A stretch of DNA of 64,000 bases, from assembly GCA_964035545.1 (NCBI GenBank), contig OZ037765.1, positions 34,175,504 to 34,239,503 of the forward strand, read 5' to 3'. The translations under genes and the position numbers were made by a program. Below the pieces are notes generated by a model, which had not been told where the DNA came from, did not search any database, and saw only the letters and a list, made by a program, of their open reading frames with translations. Shown here one piece after another: positions 1 through 27,026 of the stretch (its first letter is position 1; each line of letters begins with the position of its first letter). This DNA comes from Bugula neritina (Eukaryota > Bryozoa > Gymnolaemata > Cheilostomatida > Bugulidae).

Positions 1-1473
1 AAACTGTGTCTATGATAAAGATATGGAACTACAGCAAAACACCAAGTAGAGGTGTCAAGGATTTTGCGGTGAGTTATCTCCTCTTCTCAATACTTGCTAT
101 ATCATATACTAGGGAGTTGTGTCCACACTACACCCTAAACTAGGGAGTTGTGTCCACACTATACCCTATACTAGGGAGTTGTGTCCACACTATATCCTAA
201 ACTAGGGAGTTGTGTCCACACTATATACTATACTGGGGAGTTGTGTCCACACTATATACTATACTAGGGAGTTGTGTCCACACTATATCCTATACTAGGA
301 AGTTGCGTCCACATTATACCCTAAACTAGGGCTTAGCTTTCTCTACTAGACGCAATGTATCAAGCATATTATGTCAGTTAAATCAGCTGTGAACCAATCT
401 CATTGGTTGCCTATCTCAGTGTTGATTGGCTGAGTTGTTCCACTTGTACTGGGCTGTATATTATCATTAGTAGTAAGAAATACTGTGATGTCAATTCCAC
501 CTCATGACATGAGTTGAGTCACTGTGCTACGGACTGACCTGTAATCTTAGTGCATTGACTTCTAGTTTGCATAACTATGAATTAGTATCTTACATCGTGA
601 ACAGTATGGAGAGGTTATTGCTGTCACAGGCATCTTCAGCTTTAAATAATTTCTATTCAACATGTTTAGTATTTGTATAGCTAGCAAGTTGGCTCATAAA
701 TTTCTATATTGTTTGACTATATACAGCTCCTAGTAGATGACTTACTTGTCTACAACGGAATGCTGGGTCCAGTGAGGTACGGCAAAGGGATATTACCCAA
801 TAGTTTAGGACCACAGTCTTTTCAAACTGTCCTCTTCACCAACAACAGGAAGATTAAAGACAAAGTCAAACACACCATAGTCAGGTATTTCACAAGAGTC
901 ATAGATTGTCAATAGCAAACGCTTTTAGCTGATGAGTCTATTTTGAAAGCTTCAAGAGTTATCATAGAACCTCACAAGCTACCAATATGCTGATACTTAG
1001 TCAGGGGATAAATTTCAACCTTTTGCATTTCTTAGTATTTTTTCTCTTTTGCAGTAACAAAACTGAAAACTTGGAGGTTCAACTAACTAATGACAATCAG
1101 GTTGTTTCTAAACCTTCTCAGAGTAAACTGCAGAAATCTGCAGATCAAGGTGGGGCTTCAGTAACTTTTCCACATATTATACTTGTTTTTTGATACTCAA
1201 CACGACACACTTTTATGACTGGAAGAATTCAACTACAATGCAACACTTAGAAACAGCATTCAACTAATTTGTTGTTTAAGTTGCAGTGTTAGCTGCTCCA
1301 CTATGGCAATCATATCAAATATTATGTATTGCAAGGCACTATTATGTCAGGTTATTAAAACATATCAAAGAAATTTGTTGAATCATTTTTGCTTATATAA
1401 AACTTGTTTGTATTTCACAGCTCTCCGTCCCAAGACTAGTGTACAGAAGAGACCTTTGGGGAAAAGGAGGTGA
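1..1473 (+). CDS. KATNIP: KATNIP (KIAA0556)-like protein, 3' end (partial)
   Basis: Four exons fit GT-AG splicing with matching phases: <1-68, 727-884, 1055-1149 and 1421-1473 (TGA). The first exon reads IWNYSKTPSRGVKDFA and the second begins LLVDDLLVYNG, the style of the repeated 'WNY.K...RGVK' / 'LLVDDLLVYNG' blocks of the C-terminal DUF4457 region of KATNIP. In other animals KATNIP is a ciliary-base and microtubule protein that binds katanin. The protein ends in a short basic tail (KRPLGKRR). The 5' part lies before the window. The family call rests on remembered motifs, not an alignment. The exon chain itself is well supported because all three junctions keep frame (phases 0, 2 and 1). 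Confidence 0.72.
110..335. repeat. Minisatellite in KATNIP-like intron
   Basis: About eight imperfect copies of a roughly 28-bp unit containing 'ctagggagttgtgtccacac' lie in the intron between the first two visible exons. No other feature is seen in that intron (69-726). Confidence 0.9.
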
Positions 1474-1632
1474 CCCTCTACCCCCCCCCCCCCCACTAGA
1501 ATATGTCCTTCACTACTGCATATATAGCCTCTGTATTCACACTTATTAGTTTTGTACAGTTTTAATTACCATGAAGATTTTTCAACACCGTCCAGCTATT
1601 ACATAATAGAATGTATCATTTGTTACACAAAA

Positions 1633-1656
1633 TTTATTTGTTATAAGTGAAATAAA
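1633..1656. other. Two opposed poly(A) signals, convergent 3' ends
   Basis: A plus-strand AATAAA at 1651-1656 lies about 180 bp after the KATNIP-like stop. A minus-strand AATAAA (plus TTTATT, 1633-1638) lies about 105 bp after the COX6B stop. The two genes are tail-to-tail, so their 3' UTRs probably overlap by tens of bases. Confidence 0.5.
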
Positions 1657-1741
1657 ATGATCTAATCTTAGCCTCAGATTTCAGCACATATAAATACAAC
1701 ACGTAGTATACTTTTAATAAACTAACTCCACAAAAATATGT

Positions 1742-4700
1742 TCATCCTTTAAGATTTCCAGCAAATGTTCCGGCTTCTATCTGCTCATCCCACTTGGTGT
1801 ACTACAATACAGATATCCAATGGGGATAGTTATAACAACAGAGATATCCAATGGGGATAGTTATAACAACAGAGATATCCAATGGGGATAGTTATAACAG
1901 CAGAGATATCCAATGGGGATAGTTATAACAACAGAGATATCCAATGGGGATAGTTATAACAACAGAGATATCCAATGGGGATAGCCAAAACTAGTTGAAG
2001 GCACAACCTACCCACTGAGGTGGACAGAGGTTCTTGTAGGCCCATTTGAAGTATTCACAGGGGGCGTGGTCTTCTCCATACTTCACATGACATCTGTGGT
2101 AGTCTACGAAGTTCTGGTAGCAGTTTCTATAACAGCATTAGTATATCAACATAATAGTTAGTATTAGTATATCAACATAATAGTTAGTATTAATATATCA
2201 ACATACTAGTTAGTATTAGTATATCAACATACTAGTTAGTATTAGTATATCAACATAATAGTTAGTATTAGTATATGGACATAATAGTTAGTATTAGTAT
2301 ATTAATTCATGCATACAATATACAGCCATTTTATTAGTATATATTATATATAAATTTAGTAGTATAGTCTGGCAGAAAAATGCCAATTTTTTACTTAGGT
2401 TCGCAATCCCGGATAAAGTTTTTTTCTCTCCTGATTATTTAAATATAGGGTCTAGGTAAATGTTTCCAGGTGGGTGTGGACTTCTCACCCTTGAGCATTT
2501 CGAAAAATTCAAGATGGCCGCCAGGCACCAGACAATTTTTTATAATTCAAATGTACCTACCCATCGGGGCTAAATTTAAGGTTCTAATGCTTTGAAATCT
2601 TTAGAAATTAATATAATGAAGATACATGTGCCTTTATCATGTGCATTATTGAGTGATAGGCAAATGATACCCAAAGGTAACTAAGCAAAGCCTTAATCAT
2701 TCATTTTTAAAGTTTAATCTAGCTTTGCTGTGTTTATAATTTCCTTGAATCTCTGCATCAGTTTGTTCTAAATTCATGAAAATTTACTGTACGGGGCAAT
2801 TTTTTATGCTGATTACAAATATGTCCACCAAATAAAGCTAAAAGGGGTTCTGCAAAATTAAAATGCAACGTCATTGTCATATGAGCTAAATGGCAATTTA
2901 TTTCAAACTAGCATGCCGATCAAAAAGGTTTGTTGAGCTGCCAATTTAATTGTTATTTTCAGTTTTAAAACCTTAGCTATGTTTTTTAGAGTTAGAAAAA
3001 GGAGTCAACAACCTTAATAACACCACACCATTTCTTCTTAACATAATTTAATTGCTTTATTATTGACACATAATTTATCTAAATATTGACACTTTTGCTT
3101 TCGAAAACTACTTATACAATCAGCACATTTGACTTTTCCTTCAAAAGCACCTGAAAACAGTTTTTTTATGAATAAGAATCTATTTCATGCTGAGGAAGTA
3201 ATACATCTATTAGAACAGTGGTTCCCTACGTTTTTCATACCAATTCCCTTTCATGAAAGTTTACTATTAATTTCTCCTCTTTTAATGACCTATTTTGAGT
3301 GCACTGGAACACTAATAGCTGAAACTGATTTGATAGAAGTAGTTAATTCTACTTTTGGTGGTTCCCCAAAATGCTAAATAGAAAAAGTTTCCCCAGAATG
3401 TACGAGGTCTGAGAATAGTGGTGGGAGAGCTGTTAAAGCCAGTCTTCGATGAAAGTGTAATCATTAGCATGTAGGACCTGGAAAATATGTTGACTAAGAT
3501 TTTAGAGAGCTCAAGAACAGCAAAACTGTGGGTCATGTGCTTTATTGGACCAATTTTTACCATCAACACCCACATCATAGCTGATAGAGGAGACTGGGCC
3601 TTGCACCTAGCAATGGAAGAGGAAATGCACTATCTGCATAGCATGAAGGTCATGCCACAAGATGTAAGGATTGAATTAGCGGCTGGTAACCACACAATGC
3701 ATCATGAACACGGCCAGCTTGATGGCATCTGGTCAGACATGACCATTGAGGTGACTTTCGTGAGATTTGGTCACAGCAAGGGGAATCATTGGCATCACCA
3801 CTAAGCCTGAAACTCAACGTGTGGGTGTACAGCACTTCTGCATGCAACAAGATACTGTAAGGCCCCAGTGACATCAGAGATGAGTCTGAAATAAATGCTT
3901 CCACTACTCAAAAGGATGAGATGCAATCAAGAATCCAATGTGATTCAAAGGACAGGGAGTCTGTCAAAAGGAAGATTGAACTCTGCAAAGACCCACTCAA
4001 AGAATGTTGTTCTTGTCAATATTGAAAGTCATCAGTTATTCAGCAGTTATTATTGAAAAATATTTTTGCTATATGTAAAGCATCTAGACAAGAATTTAAA
4101 GTGAACTGGTCAGAGGGGTTAAATACATCCCTGTCATCTAAAGTGAAGACAATGGTATCATCTCAAAAGCATATTAAGGTTTCTAATACATCTGTGTATG
4201 ATACTGCAGTCATATATGCCCTTGCCATTGCACTTAAGCAGACCAAGAATTTGGACGCGTACTCTTTAATGGCTCATAAACTTGCAACATTGTCACCTTC
4301 TACATTCAAGGAAGCAGAGGAAATAAGAGAAGCTAAGACCAAGTCAATTCTCAAAAAATCTGTGGAAATTGAGTTTTCAGAACAATCCTGGATAAGAAGA
4401 TAAGAAAATTCTCACCAATCTAGAGGTTCTGTTATACAAGACAGCAATAAAAACTACATTGGCGTATGGATATCAGATATGGCCACTGACTCAAAGACAA
4501 GAGGACAAGATAAGTGCAACTGAGATGAGGATGCTTCGACACGTTTACAATATAAATTGGAAGACCATGTAACAAATGATAATGTAAATGAAGAGGCCAA
4601 AATAGAAGCCATCGCAATAGGCATGAGGAAGAGACCTTCTCAATGATATAGACATGTGCGCAAAAGAGATAGGGAGAAGGATATTATAATGGTGGCTGAG

Positions 4701-6573
4701 ATGAAGTTACAGAGAAATAGAGGGAGACGGTTGATGGATACAGTGAAGAATGGCATACTGAAATGTGGTCTCTCAGATGAAGATGTTGACGACAAAATCA
4801 GATGACACTCTCTGATAGCACTTGGTGCCCTGCAAAACCGCCACCCATCCTGGACCACAGCGTATTACATAGGTGAGAAAGTCCGAGACAAAGCCCTATA
4901 ATGAGAAGTTTGCTGCTTTCCCATGGCCTCTCAAGTGTGATACAGTGGCAACAATGTAAAATATTAGAAAGGGAGTCATACTAAATGTCTTGGTAGAAGG
5001 AAAGTGTGATTTGGTGACACTAGCGCTTCTTTTCAGGATGACTATTCATACAAGCTACCAAGTTTATGCAATGTTGCTACAACTATGCAAAGTGCTCCTC
5101 GATGACATCTACAAGACAAAAGGCTTGGGAAACCAAAGTCAGCAATGCTATTTGTGATGTGTCTTTAACTTATGTACTTTGCCTCCTACAGATGAAGCTA
5201 TTGGAAAATGTCACCAGAGCATACCTCCAGGTAGCCATATGAAACTGCGGCATTAAACCCACTAGAACATTGGTGGGTGAAAGGGGATCTAACAGAATCT
5301 CTTTTCCCAAAAGGAGTAGGAAATGATGTTGTGCTTACACCAGAGAGTGTTATGAAATGGATCATTTTACTTAATTTGGTGTACACTCGATGACTCTAGT
5401 TTTTGGCAATTTTTTTACAATTTAGCTGCTATTGTATATAGATTTTTGCTTCAAACTACTAAGATTTTAACAAATAAAACTGAATAATTAAGGCTTTTCC
5501 AATTATGCATGATTTTCTATGTCTTTTCCTAATTTATTAGTACATCGAGATATTTTATGGGCCGTGATGGTTCATAAATTTATATATTTAGCTTGTATGC
5601 GCCGCGCTTAAATGTTGCAGGACTTCTTCCCAGTCTTTTTTTGCTATGCATAGATAGAATCGGCAAATTCTATTACCCCATATATAGTAAGTTTTCATGA
5701 ATTTTGAACAAACTGTAAAATTTTTGATCATAATCCGCTGATGTGTACTAAATAAAATAAAATGGTCCAAATTCATTAAATACTCCAGTGGAAGCCAACA
5801 ATCATGCAAAACAACGACATATGGCTGTTCTAGTACATCTATCCCATGCACAGAGCTCTGCCCTTGTGAAGCAGTAACAGGAGTGTGCTGCAATGAGCTA
5901 ACATTTCTAACAAATGCTAATGATGAAAAAATGAGAAAGTTGTTTAATATGAACATGAGCGAAAGTTTGTCGCATCTGTATGATTATATTATATATATTC
6001 CATTTTAAGTTTAGCTGAGCAATATGCCTCTGTATCTTTTTTCAATTTCTATTCACTGACAATAAGCCATGTTTTTCTTTATATATCTGTCCTGTGTCCA
6101 AACAATTATTCAAAATCCATGTATCATTTCTCTGTATCATATGTGATGTTTTATTGAAGCAATTCCGAGTTTTGAGCTGAGCAACATGTCTCTTGGCTCT
6201 TTACTTTGATTTCTTTTTTACTGGCATGGCACATATTCATTCCAAAAATGCACATCTATTTGAATCATCAAAAAATTTTTATTTTTGCAACATAATATAG
6301 ACTTTATGCCTACTAGATTACGATTTTTTCATAATTGGCGGCCATCTTGGATTTCTCGAAATGCTCAAGAGTGGCAGGTCCACACCCACCTGAAAACATT
6401 TACCTGGACCCTCAAGATAAATAATCAAGAGAGAAAAAAACTTTATCCGAGAATGCGAACCTAACCCCCAATTCTGCCAGACTAGTAGCTAACCTTGTTT
6501 GATTCTGGTTAGGAAATCTTGCATCAAATGGGGGAGTCCCCTTCCAGTTCTCTTCTGTTAGTTGTTCTGACAT
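1742..6573 (-). CDS. COX6B: Cytochrome c oxidase subunit 6B (COX6B)
   Basis: Three exons on the minus strand: 6573-6494 (ATG at 6573), 2126-2012 and 1801-1742 (TGA). They total 255 nt, or 84 residues, close to the 86 of human COX6B1. The protein contains [10 protein letters not shown] across the first junction and the twin cysteine pairs of the CHCH fold, C-x9-C then C-x10-C. It ends [13 protein letters not shown], matching the conserved family tail. In other animals COX6B sits on the intermembrane-space face of complex IV and bridges the dimer. Reading through the second donor would give a false short end (WVGCAFN-stop); splicing at TGG|gtaggt restores the conserved tail. Intron 1 (4.4 kb) carries a large transposon, and intron 2 holds a minisatellite. 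Confidence 0.93.
1803..1985. repeat. Minisatellite in COX6B intron 2
   Basis: About six copies of a 31-bp unit containing 'gagatatccaatggggatag' fill nearly the whole 210-bp intron between COX6B exons 2 and 3. Confidence 0.9.
2136..2300. repeat. AT-rich minisatellite in COX6B intron 1
   Basis: About six copies of a roughly 26-bp unit with core 'gttagtattagtatatcaac' lie just inside COX6B intron 1, between exon 2 and the transposon. Confidence 0.85.
2367..2524 (+). repeat. Left terminal inverted repeat of the COX6B-intron transposon
   Basis: Imperfect inverted match to 6335-6482. Small indels and substitutions between the two arms show the element is not very recent. Confidence 0.85.
3487..4403 (+). 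pseudogene. Decayed mobile-element protein fragment (GDW..LHL family)
   Basis: Two open stretches read as parts of one decayed protein. 3487-3804 contains [36 protein letters not shown] and [11 protein letters not shown]. 4053-4403 contains [22 protein letters not shown] and [15 protein letters not shown]. Between them another frame carries [19 protein letters not shown]. This order resembles a protein seen repeatedly near mobile elements in cnidarians, sponges and fish, with 'DW.LHL', 'G.W.D..IE' and 'HSKGG' blocks. It has frameshifts and stops, so it is not a working gene. Its biochemical role is unknown to me. It is probably cargo or the former protein of the surrounding TIR element. Confidence 0.55.
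4404..4861 (+). pseudogene. Non-LTR retrotransposon ORF2 C-terminal remnant
   Basis: The conceptual translation, interrupted by several stops, shows [44 protein letters not shown] and [13 protein letters not shown] followed by [11 protein letters not shown]. This is the usual order at the end of LINE reverse-transcriptase proteins: 'LYKTV..P...YG...W.L', 'EMRMLRW', 'W.GHV.RR', 'GRP..RW.D', 'L..EDA.DR..WR'. It is a dead fragment lying inside the TIR element, so either it was inserted there or the element carries a chimeric body. Confidence 0.65.
6335..6482 (-). repeat. Right terminal inverted repeat of the COX6B-intron transposon
   Basis: Imperfect inverted match to 2367-2524. It ends 11 nt inside the COX6B intron, just after the donor site (minus strand GTTAGC at 6493-6488). 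Confidence 0.85.
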
Positions 6574-9228
6574 TTTGTAGAACTCTGGCTAAATGAAAGC
6601 AAGTCCACAATAATCACGCTGTAAATTATACTCGTACTGTATTGCTGTACACAGATTAAATTTTCAGTGATTACTTGATAGCTCAAAACATGTGAAAATT
6701 TAGGACTTGAAAATTAAGGAAGAAAAACATCTGGGTGGAGTATTGTGAGAAAAAACTCTACATTCACATCACATATCTCAGTAGTGGTGCTATCCATCAT
6801 AACTATAACTATAGAATTATGTAACATTAACACACTTTGCCATAATTAACTTAATTTTATTATCAGATGGTGATGAGACAATCAGATTCTTTGCTCAAAA
6901 AATGCATATTATAATCATGTATTAGTATTACTATTACTTTAAAATTTCGTTCTACTAGTACTACTTGAAATTTATTAATATGAGAGTTATACTTGGAGTT
7001 GTTGTTAACTATTAGTGTTAATAAGTAATAACAGCTACACTTTGACTTACAGATGCTATAAGTATAAGCATAACAGTCATTTTACTTAATATCATAGTCA
7101 TACCCGTACTTGAACTTATACTTATAGTGATAAACTAATAGTTATACAGTTACACTTAATCTTATAGTATTAGTATTACTATAAGTTAATGTTATACTAA
7201 TAGTAATAGTAATACTTTTAGTTTAAGTTATGGGATCTAATGAGTAAATGACTAGGAATAACTTCAAGTTATTCCTAGTCAAGTTATTAACTTGTAAATT
7301 TAACAGTAACACTAACAGCAACAGTATAATACTAACTCTAACAACTAACAAGTAACTTTAAGTGTCACAGTACTGAGCTTAACTGAAACTCTAGCCATAT
7401 GCCGAAGCCAATTTAAGACTTTAAGTTTAACCCATTACTCAAATTTTAATTCAAATCTTTCAAGTCTAACTTTGAAATTTAAGGTTAACTTCAAGTTCAA
7501 CTTTAAGAATAACATTAACTAAAAGTATAACTAAATCAAAGACTAATGCTATAACCATAAGTATGGGATTAAGTGACCACACTAACACTCTCAGTCTCAC
7601 TCTGACTTTGAATTTCACTTCGACTTACAAATAAACTTCAACTTCATAATATTCAGTGCATATGACCCATTTACCAAATCATAAAATAAAACCAGTGCCC
7701 AAGGCAAAGAAATGACTTCAATAAATGTTATTACGGCACCTACAGGTGTGTGAGAGACAGAATCAAAGTGGAGATGAGGATTAAGAATTCTACTGGAAGT
7801 AGATCGTCTGGTTGGTTTGTGACGATAGCCAGGAGCCGGTGGTGCAGTTTTGTGTCTCCGGAACAAAAGCGTTATCAAGCCTCGAATTTGCTCCTACTTT
7901 GCAAAAAAGATAATTATACTGATAGCTTTAACAAACTACTGCACGCAACTTTTCTGATGAAAACCTACGATAAAATTTGTGAGTTAAACACATGTCAATA
8001 TTTATGCGCTTGGTTATATATTTAAGCATGGCTGCGTTTTTCGTTGAAGCATAATTGGCCTTGACACTACGTTTCTTTTCGAAGGAAAATCAAAGTCGTT
8101 ACTAATTTTCAAGGCGAAGGGAAAGAAAATTAGAAATATAAATAATAATTTAAATAATTTTACTATGTAGCAAATGTAATAATTATTATATTAGTTTTTA
8201 AACCATAAAAATAATTATGCGCAAATGAAATGTGTACCGCTACACGTGCTAATGCTTATAGTTATTCAGTTATTGTGGTTATGACACTCTGACTCTCACT
8301 CTGACTCTCACTCTGACATTCACATTGACAATCACCATGATGATGATAGTGACAATGTCAATTGAATTGTGAATTCAGAATTGACTGTTCACTCTATTGA
8401 CTTTCACTCAAACTTTGCGTCTCTCAGTCTGACTGCGGCAGCCCTTGAAATTGAACCTGAAGTTCAAGTTGATCATCATGATGATGATCATAATGATAAT
8501 ATTAAATTTAATGATAATGAGTTGACTCATGAACCCATGACTGATGACTGAGATGCCGCTTGTTTCGGGTTACACAGAATAACTATAAGAATGACAATCA
8601 GAATTTGAATGATAAATAATATAAAGTTGAATATCATTAACTGTACTATTAACTTTAGGTTGAGTATGACTTCACTGAATCACAATATTTAATTTTATTA
8701 ATGTGATAAAGAATATGATTAATAATATTAATCATGCTAATAATCATAATTTGATAATATAATAAATATTATTAATATAATTAAATATTAAATTTAACTA
8801 TAATCATAATGTGATAAAACTAAATCCATTGTATACATGTACACTTTACACTACAGTGTTATACTTTATTTTGAAAGAAAACAAGCTCTATTTTCAAATT
8901 CATAAATTTAACTTGAAGCTGTTTTAGATACAATTCAATCAAGAATTGATATAAGTTGAATGTCCAACATAGTACAAACTATACCTCATTTTCTTCTAAA
9001 GCTGCTTCACTGTTAAAAACTGTATATGTAAAGATATATCACATGCTTTCAGAATAATAATTTATCTGTGTAAGTTGAGTTTTCTCAAATGATAAGATCA
9101 GTTTTTAATCACATTCAATGTGTTTGAATGAAGTGACATTGGTGCTTGTCTTATGTAGGTAGCATTTCTTTGATATTTACAGATTCTCAGACCTGCCATA
9201 TTAACAATTTCGCTGAAACAGACCTGCC
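6574..9228. other. AT-rich intergenic region between COX6B and SNRNP200
   Basis: The divergent promoters of COX6B (-) and SNRNP200 (+) must lie here. Most of 6800-7600 and 8130-9000 is low-complexity AT-rich sequence with irregular 'actata' and 'taatatta' runs. Except for one small ORF (7615-7878) I see no supported gene. 'ctctgactctcactctgac' near 8290 is a simple repeat. Confidence 0.6.
7615..7878 (-). CDS. Possible small single-pass membrane protein, unrecognised
   Basis: An ORF of 87 codons with a basic N-terminal half (FRRHKTAPP, RHKPTRRSTSSR) followed by one hydrophobic segment (AVITFIEVISLPWALVLFY) that could span a membrane. I do not recognise it. Base composition is less AT-rich than its surroundings (GC-richer block 7740-7890), which is the main reason to list it. 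Alternatively the block could be an exon ending at a donor CCT|GTAGGT near 7746, or spurious. No splice partner was found. Confidence 0.2.
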   Translation of the reverse strand: MITLLFRRHKTAPPAPGYRHKPTRRSTSSRILNPHLHFDSVSHTPVGAVITFIEVISLPWALVLFYDLVNGSYALNIMKLKFICKSK

Positions 9229-25932
<16,704 letters not shown>

Positions 25933-26099
25933 ACGTCAGCGTGTTGTGGGGAGAAACCAGACTAACTCTTGCATAGCAAACGTGTAGCTATATTGTATAT
26001 ATACACACACATTATAAACATTAACTCAACATGTTTTAGTTGTAGAAATTGAAAAAGTGTAAAATATGTTAATATACTAATAACTGCAAAAAATGAAAA

Positions 26100-26702
26100 T
26101 CAGTCTTTTAGTTTACCAAATATATGATGAAACTGGTCCACGTTGTGTACACCGCCAAATCTGATTGGTAGATACAAGTTGACAGAACCATTGTAAGTCT
26201 TAATGTCGGTGTAGACATCCTTGTAGGATACATTGATCTCTGACAACGGCACTATATTTTCAACGGGCTCAATAATATTCCTACGATTGCCCCAAAAAGT
26301 CAGTCTACCTAACCGTACCAACTGTTTTTCTTCGTCTATTGAAATGATACACACTAGTTTTCTGCTGATGTTGCTCAAACAGAAAAGAGTTGCGAGTGCC
26401 AGGCAGCTGGCCGTTAGTACTGTCGTACCAACCTCGCTGTCTAGCTCGCCCTGACTCACGGCTGCTTGTATCAGTGGAGCGCAAGCTACAGTCACTAATG
26501 TTTGGTAAATTTTGAGCCGAGCCAAGAAGCGAGTTGGGCGGATATATGGAAATCTGTATACAAGTTGGTAGTTTGGTTCCGGGTCGTTATTGGTTGGCGC
26601 ATCATTTCCCTGGGTGGAGCTGAAGACTTGCTTGCTGAGATGTTTGAGGGCTACAGATGTTGATGGCAGGGTGCTGACTCTCTGCCTTGTCAATGTCAGC
26701 AT
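26100..26702 (-). CDS. TMEM186: TMEM186-like mitochondrial inner-membrane protein
   Basis: The reading frame is open from 26822. I choose the ATG at 26702 because it gives a basic, hydroxylated N-terminus (LTLTRQRVSTLPS) suited to mitochondrial import and leaves about 200 residues; human TMEM186 has 213. The order matches the family: YRFPYIRPTRFLARLKIYQT, then two hydrophobic segments (VTVACAPLIQAAV and LTASCLALATLFCL), then LTFWGNRRN, VPLSE and a C-terminal RFGG...FHHIFG. In mammals TMEM186 is part of the MCIA assembly complex for respiratory complex I. The upstream in-frame ATGs (26822, 26777, 26723) are possible but give an unlikely leader. The gene appears intronless here. It is convergent with SNRNP200, whose stop is 170 bp away. 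Confidence 0.85.
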   Translation of the reverse strand: MLTLTRQRVSTLPSTSVALKHLSKQVFSSTQGNDAPTNNDPEPNYQLVYRFPYIRPTRFLARLKIYQTLVTVACAPLIQAAVSQGELDSEVGTTVLTASCLALATLFCLSNISRKLVCIISIDEEKQLVRLGRLTFWGNRRNIIEPVENIVPLSEINVSYKDVYTDIKTYNGSVNLYLPIRFGGVHNVDQFHHIFGKLKD

Positions 26703-26981
26703 CTTTAAATATCTGGAAATCATGGATATTGAGTCAATGTAACAGCTCCACTTGTTTGAAACATTTTTTTGTGAAATCATGCATTTGCTTATAGCTCTTG
26801 ACAATATATAGATATAATGCAATTAAAGAAACAAAGGCGAATACATTTAGCTAAATTATTATTAGGCTCACAACAGCTCTTCACGAGAGCTGAAACACTA
26901 AGCAGTTGATATAAATTTATTAAAGGAAAAGCCTGAAACTATCGGCAATAAGTTTACCTGGTGAAGTCAACAGCACTGATA

Positions 26982-27026
26982 ATGGCCTCAGATCTTAGAA
27001 CATGGTTGGCACCAACTGATCTAAAA
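26982..27026 (+). CDS. Possible first coding exon of an unidentified gene
   Basis: ATG followed by MASDLRTWLAPTDLK and a strong donor AAA|GTAAGT, phase 0. It sits 280 bp upstream of TMEM186 on the opposite strand, as expected for a shared bidirectional promoter. No convincing second exon could be placed downstream. The short open block after an acceptor near 27800 (KKDTWKSLEATPSWGD, stop) is in the wrong phase for direct joining. It may be a chance match. Confidence 0.3.

Larger units (their letters stand above)
2367..6482. mobile_element. 4.1-kb TIR DNA transposon, degenerate
   Basis: The ends are inverted copies of each other for about 150 bp: 2367-2524, starting GTCTGGCAG, and 6335-6482, ending CTGCCAGAC. 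Both carry the inverted segments for 'aagatggccgcc', 'gtgggtgtggac' and 'gataaagttttttt'. Each end abuts a TA (2365-2366 and 6483-6484), consistent with a TA target-site duplication. The interior holds decayed coding fragments (see 3487-4403 and 4404-4861). The element lies wholly within COX6B intron 1, its right end 11 nt from the 5' splice site. The superfamily is not determined. A TA duplication is used by Tc1/mariner-like and some other groups, but TIRs this long and a body of this size are not diagnostic. Confidence 0.85.

Noticed and set aside
1991-2011. Alternative COX6B end by read-through (WVGCAFN, stop)
   Set aside because: Splicing at TGG|gtaggt to 1801 gives the conserved WDEQ...GTF tail and the family length.
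7750-8025. Plus-strand 91-codon ORF antisense to 7615-7878
   Set aside because: No recognisable motif and weaker composition than the minus-strand frame; neither is certain.
8369-8551. 60-codon Asp/His-rich ORF
   Set aside because: Comes from 'gatgatgat' and 'tgactctcactc' simple repeats in intergenic DNA; no splice or family support.
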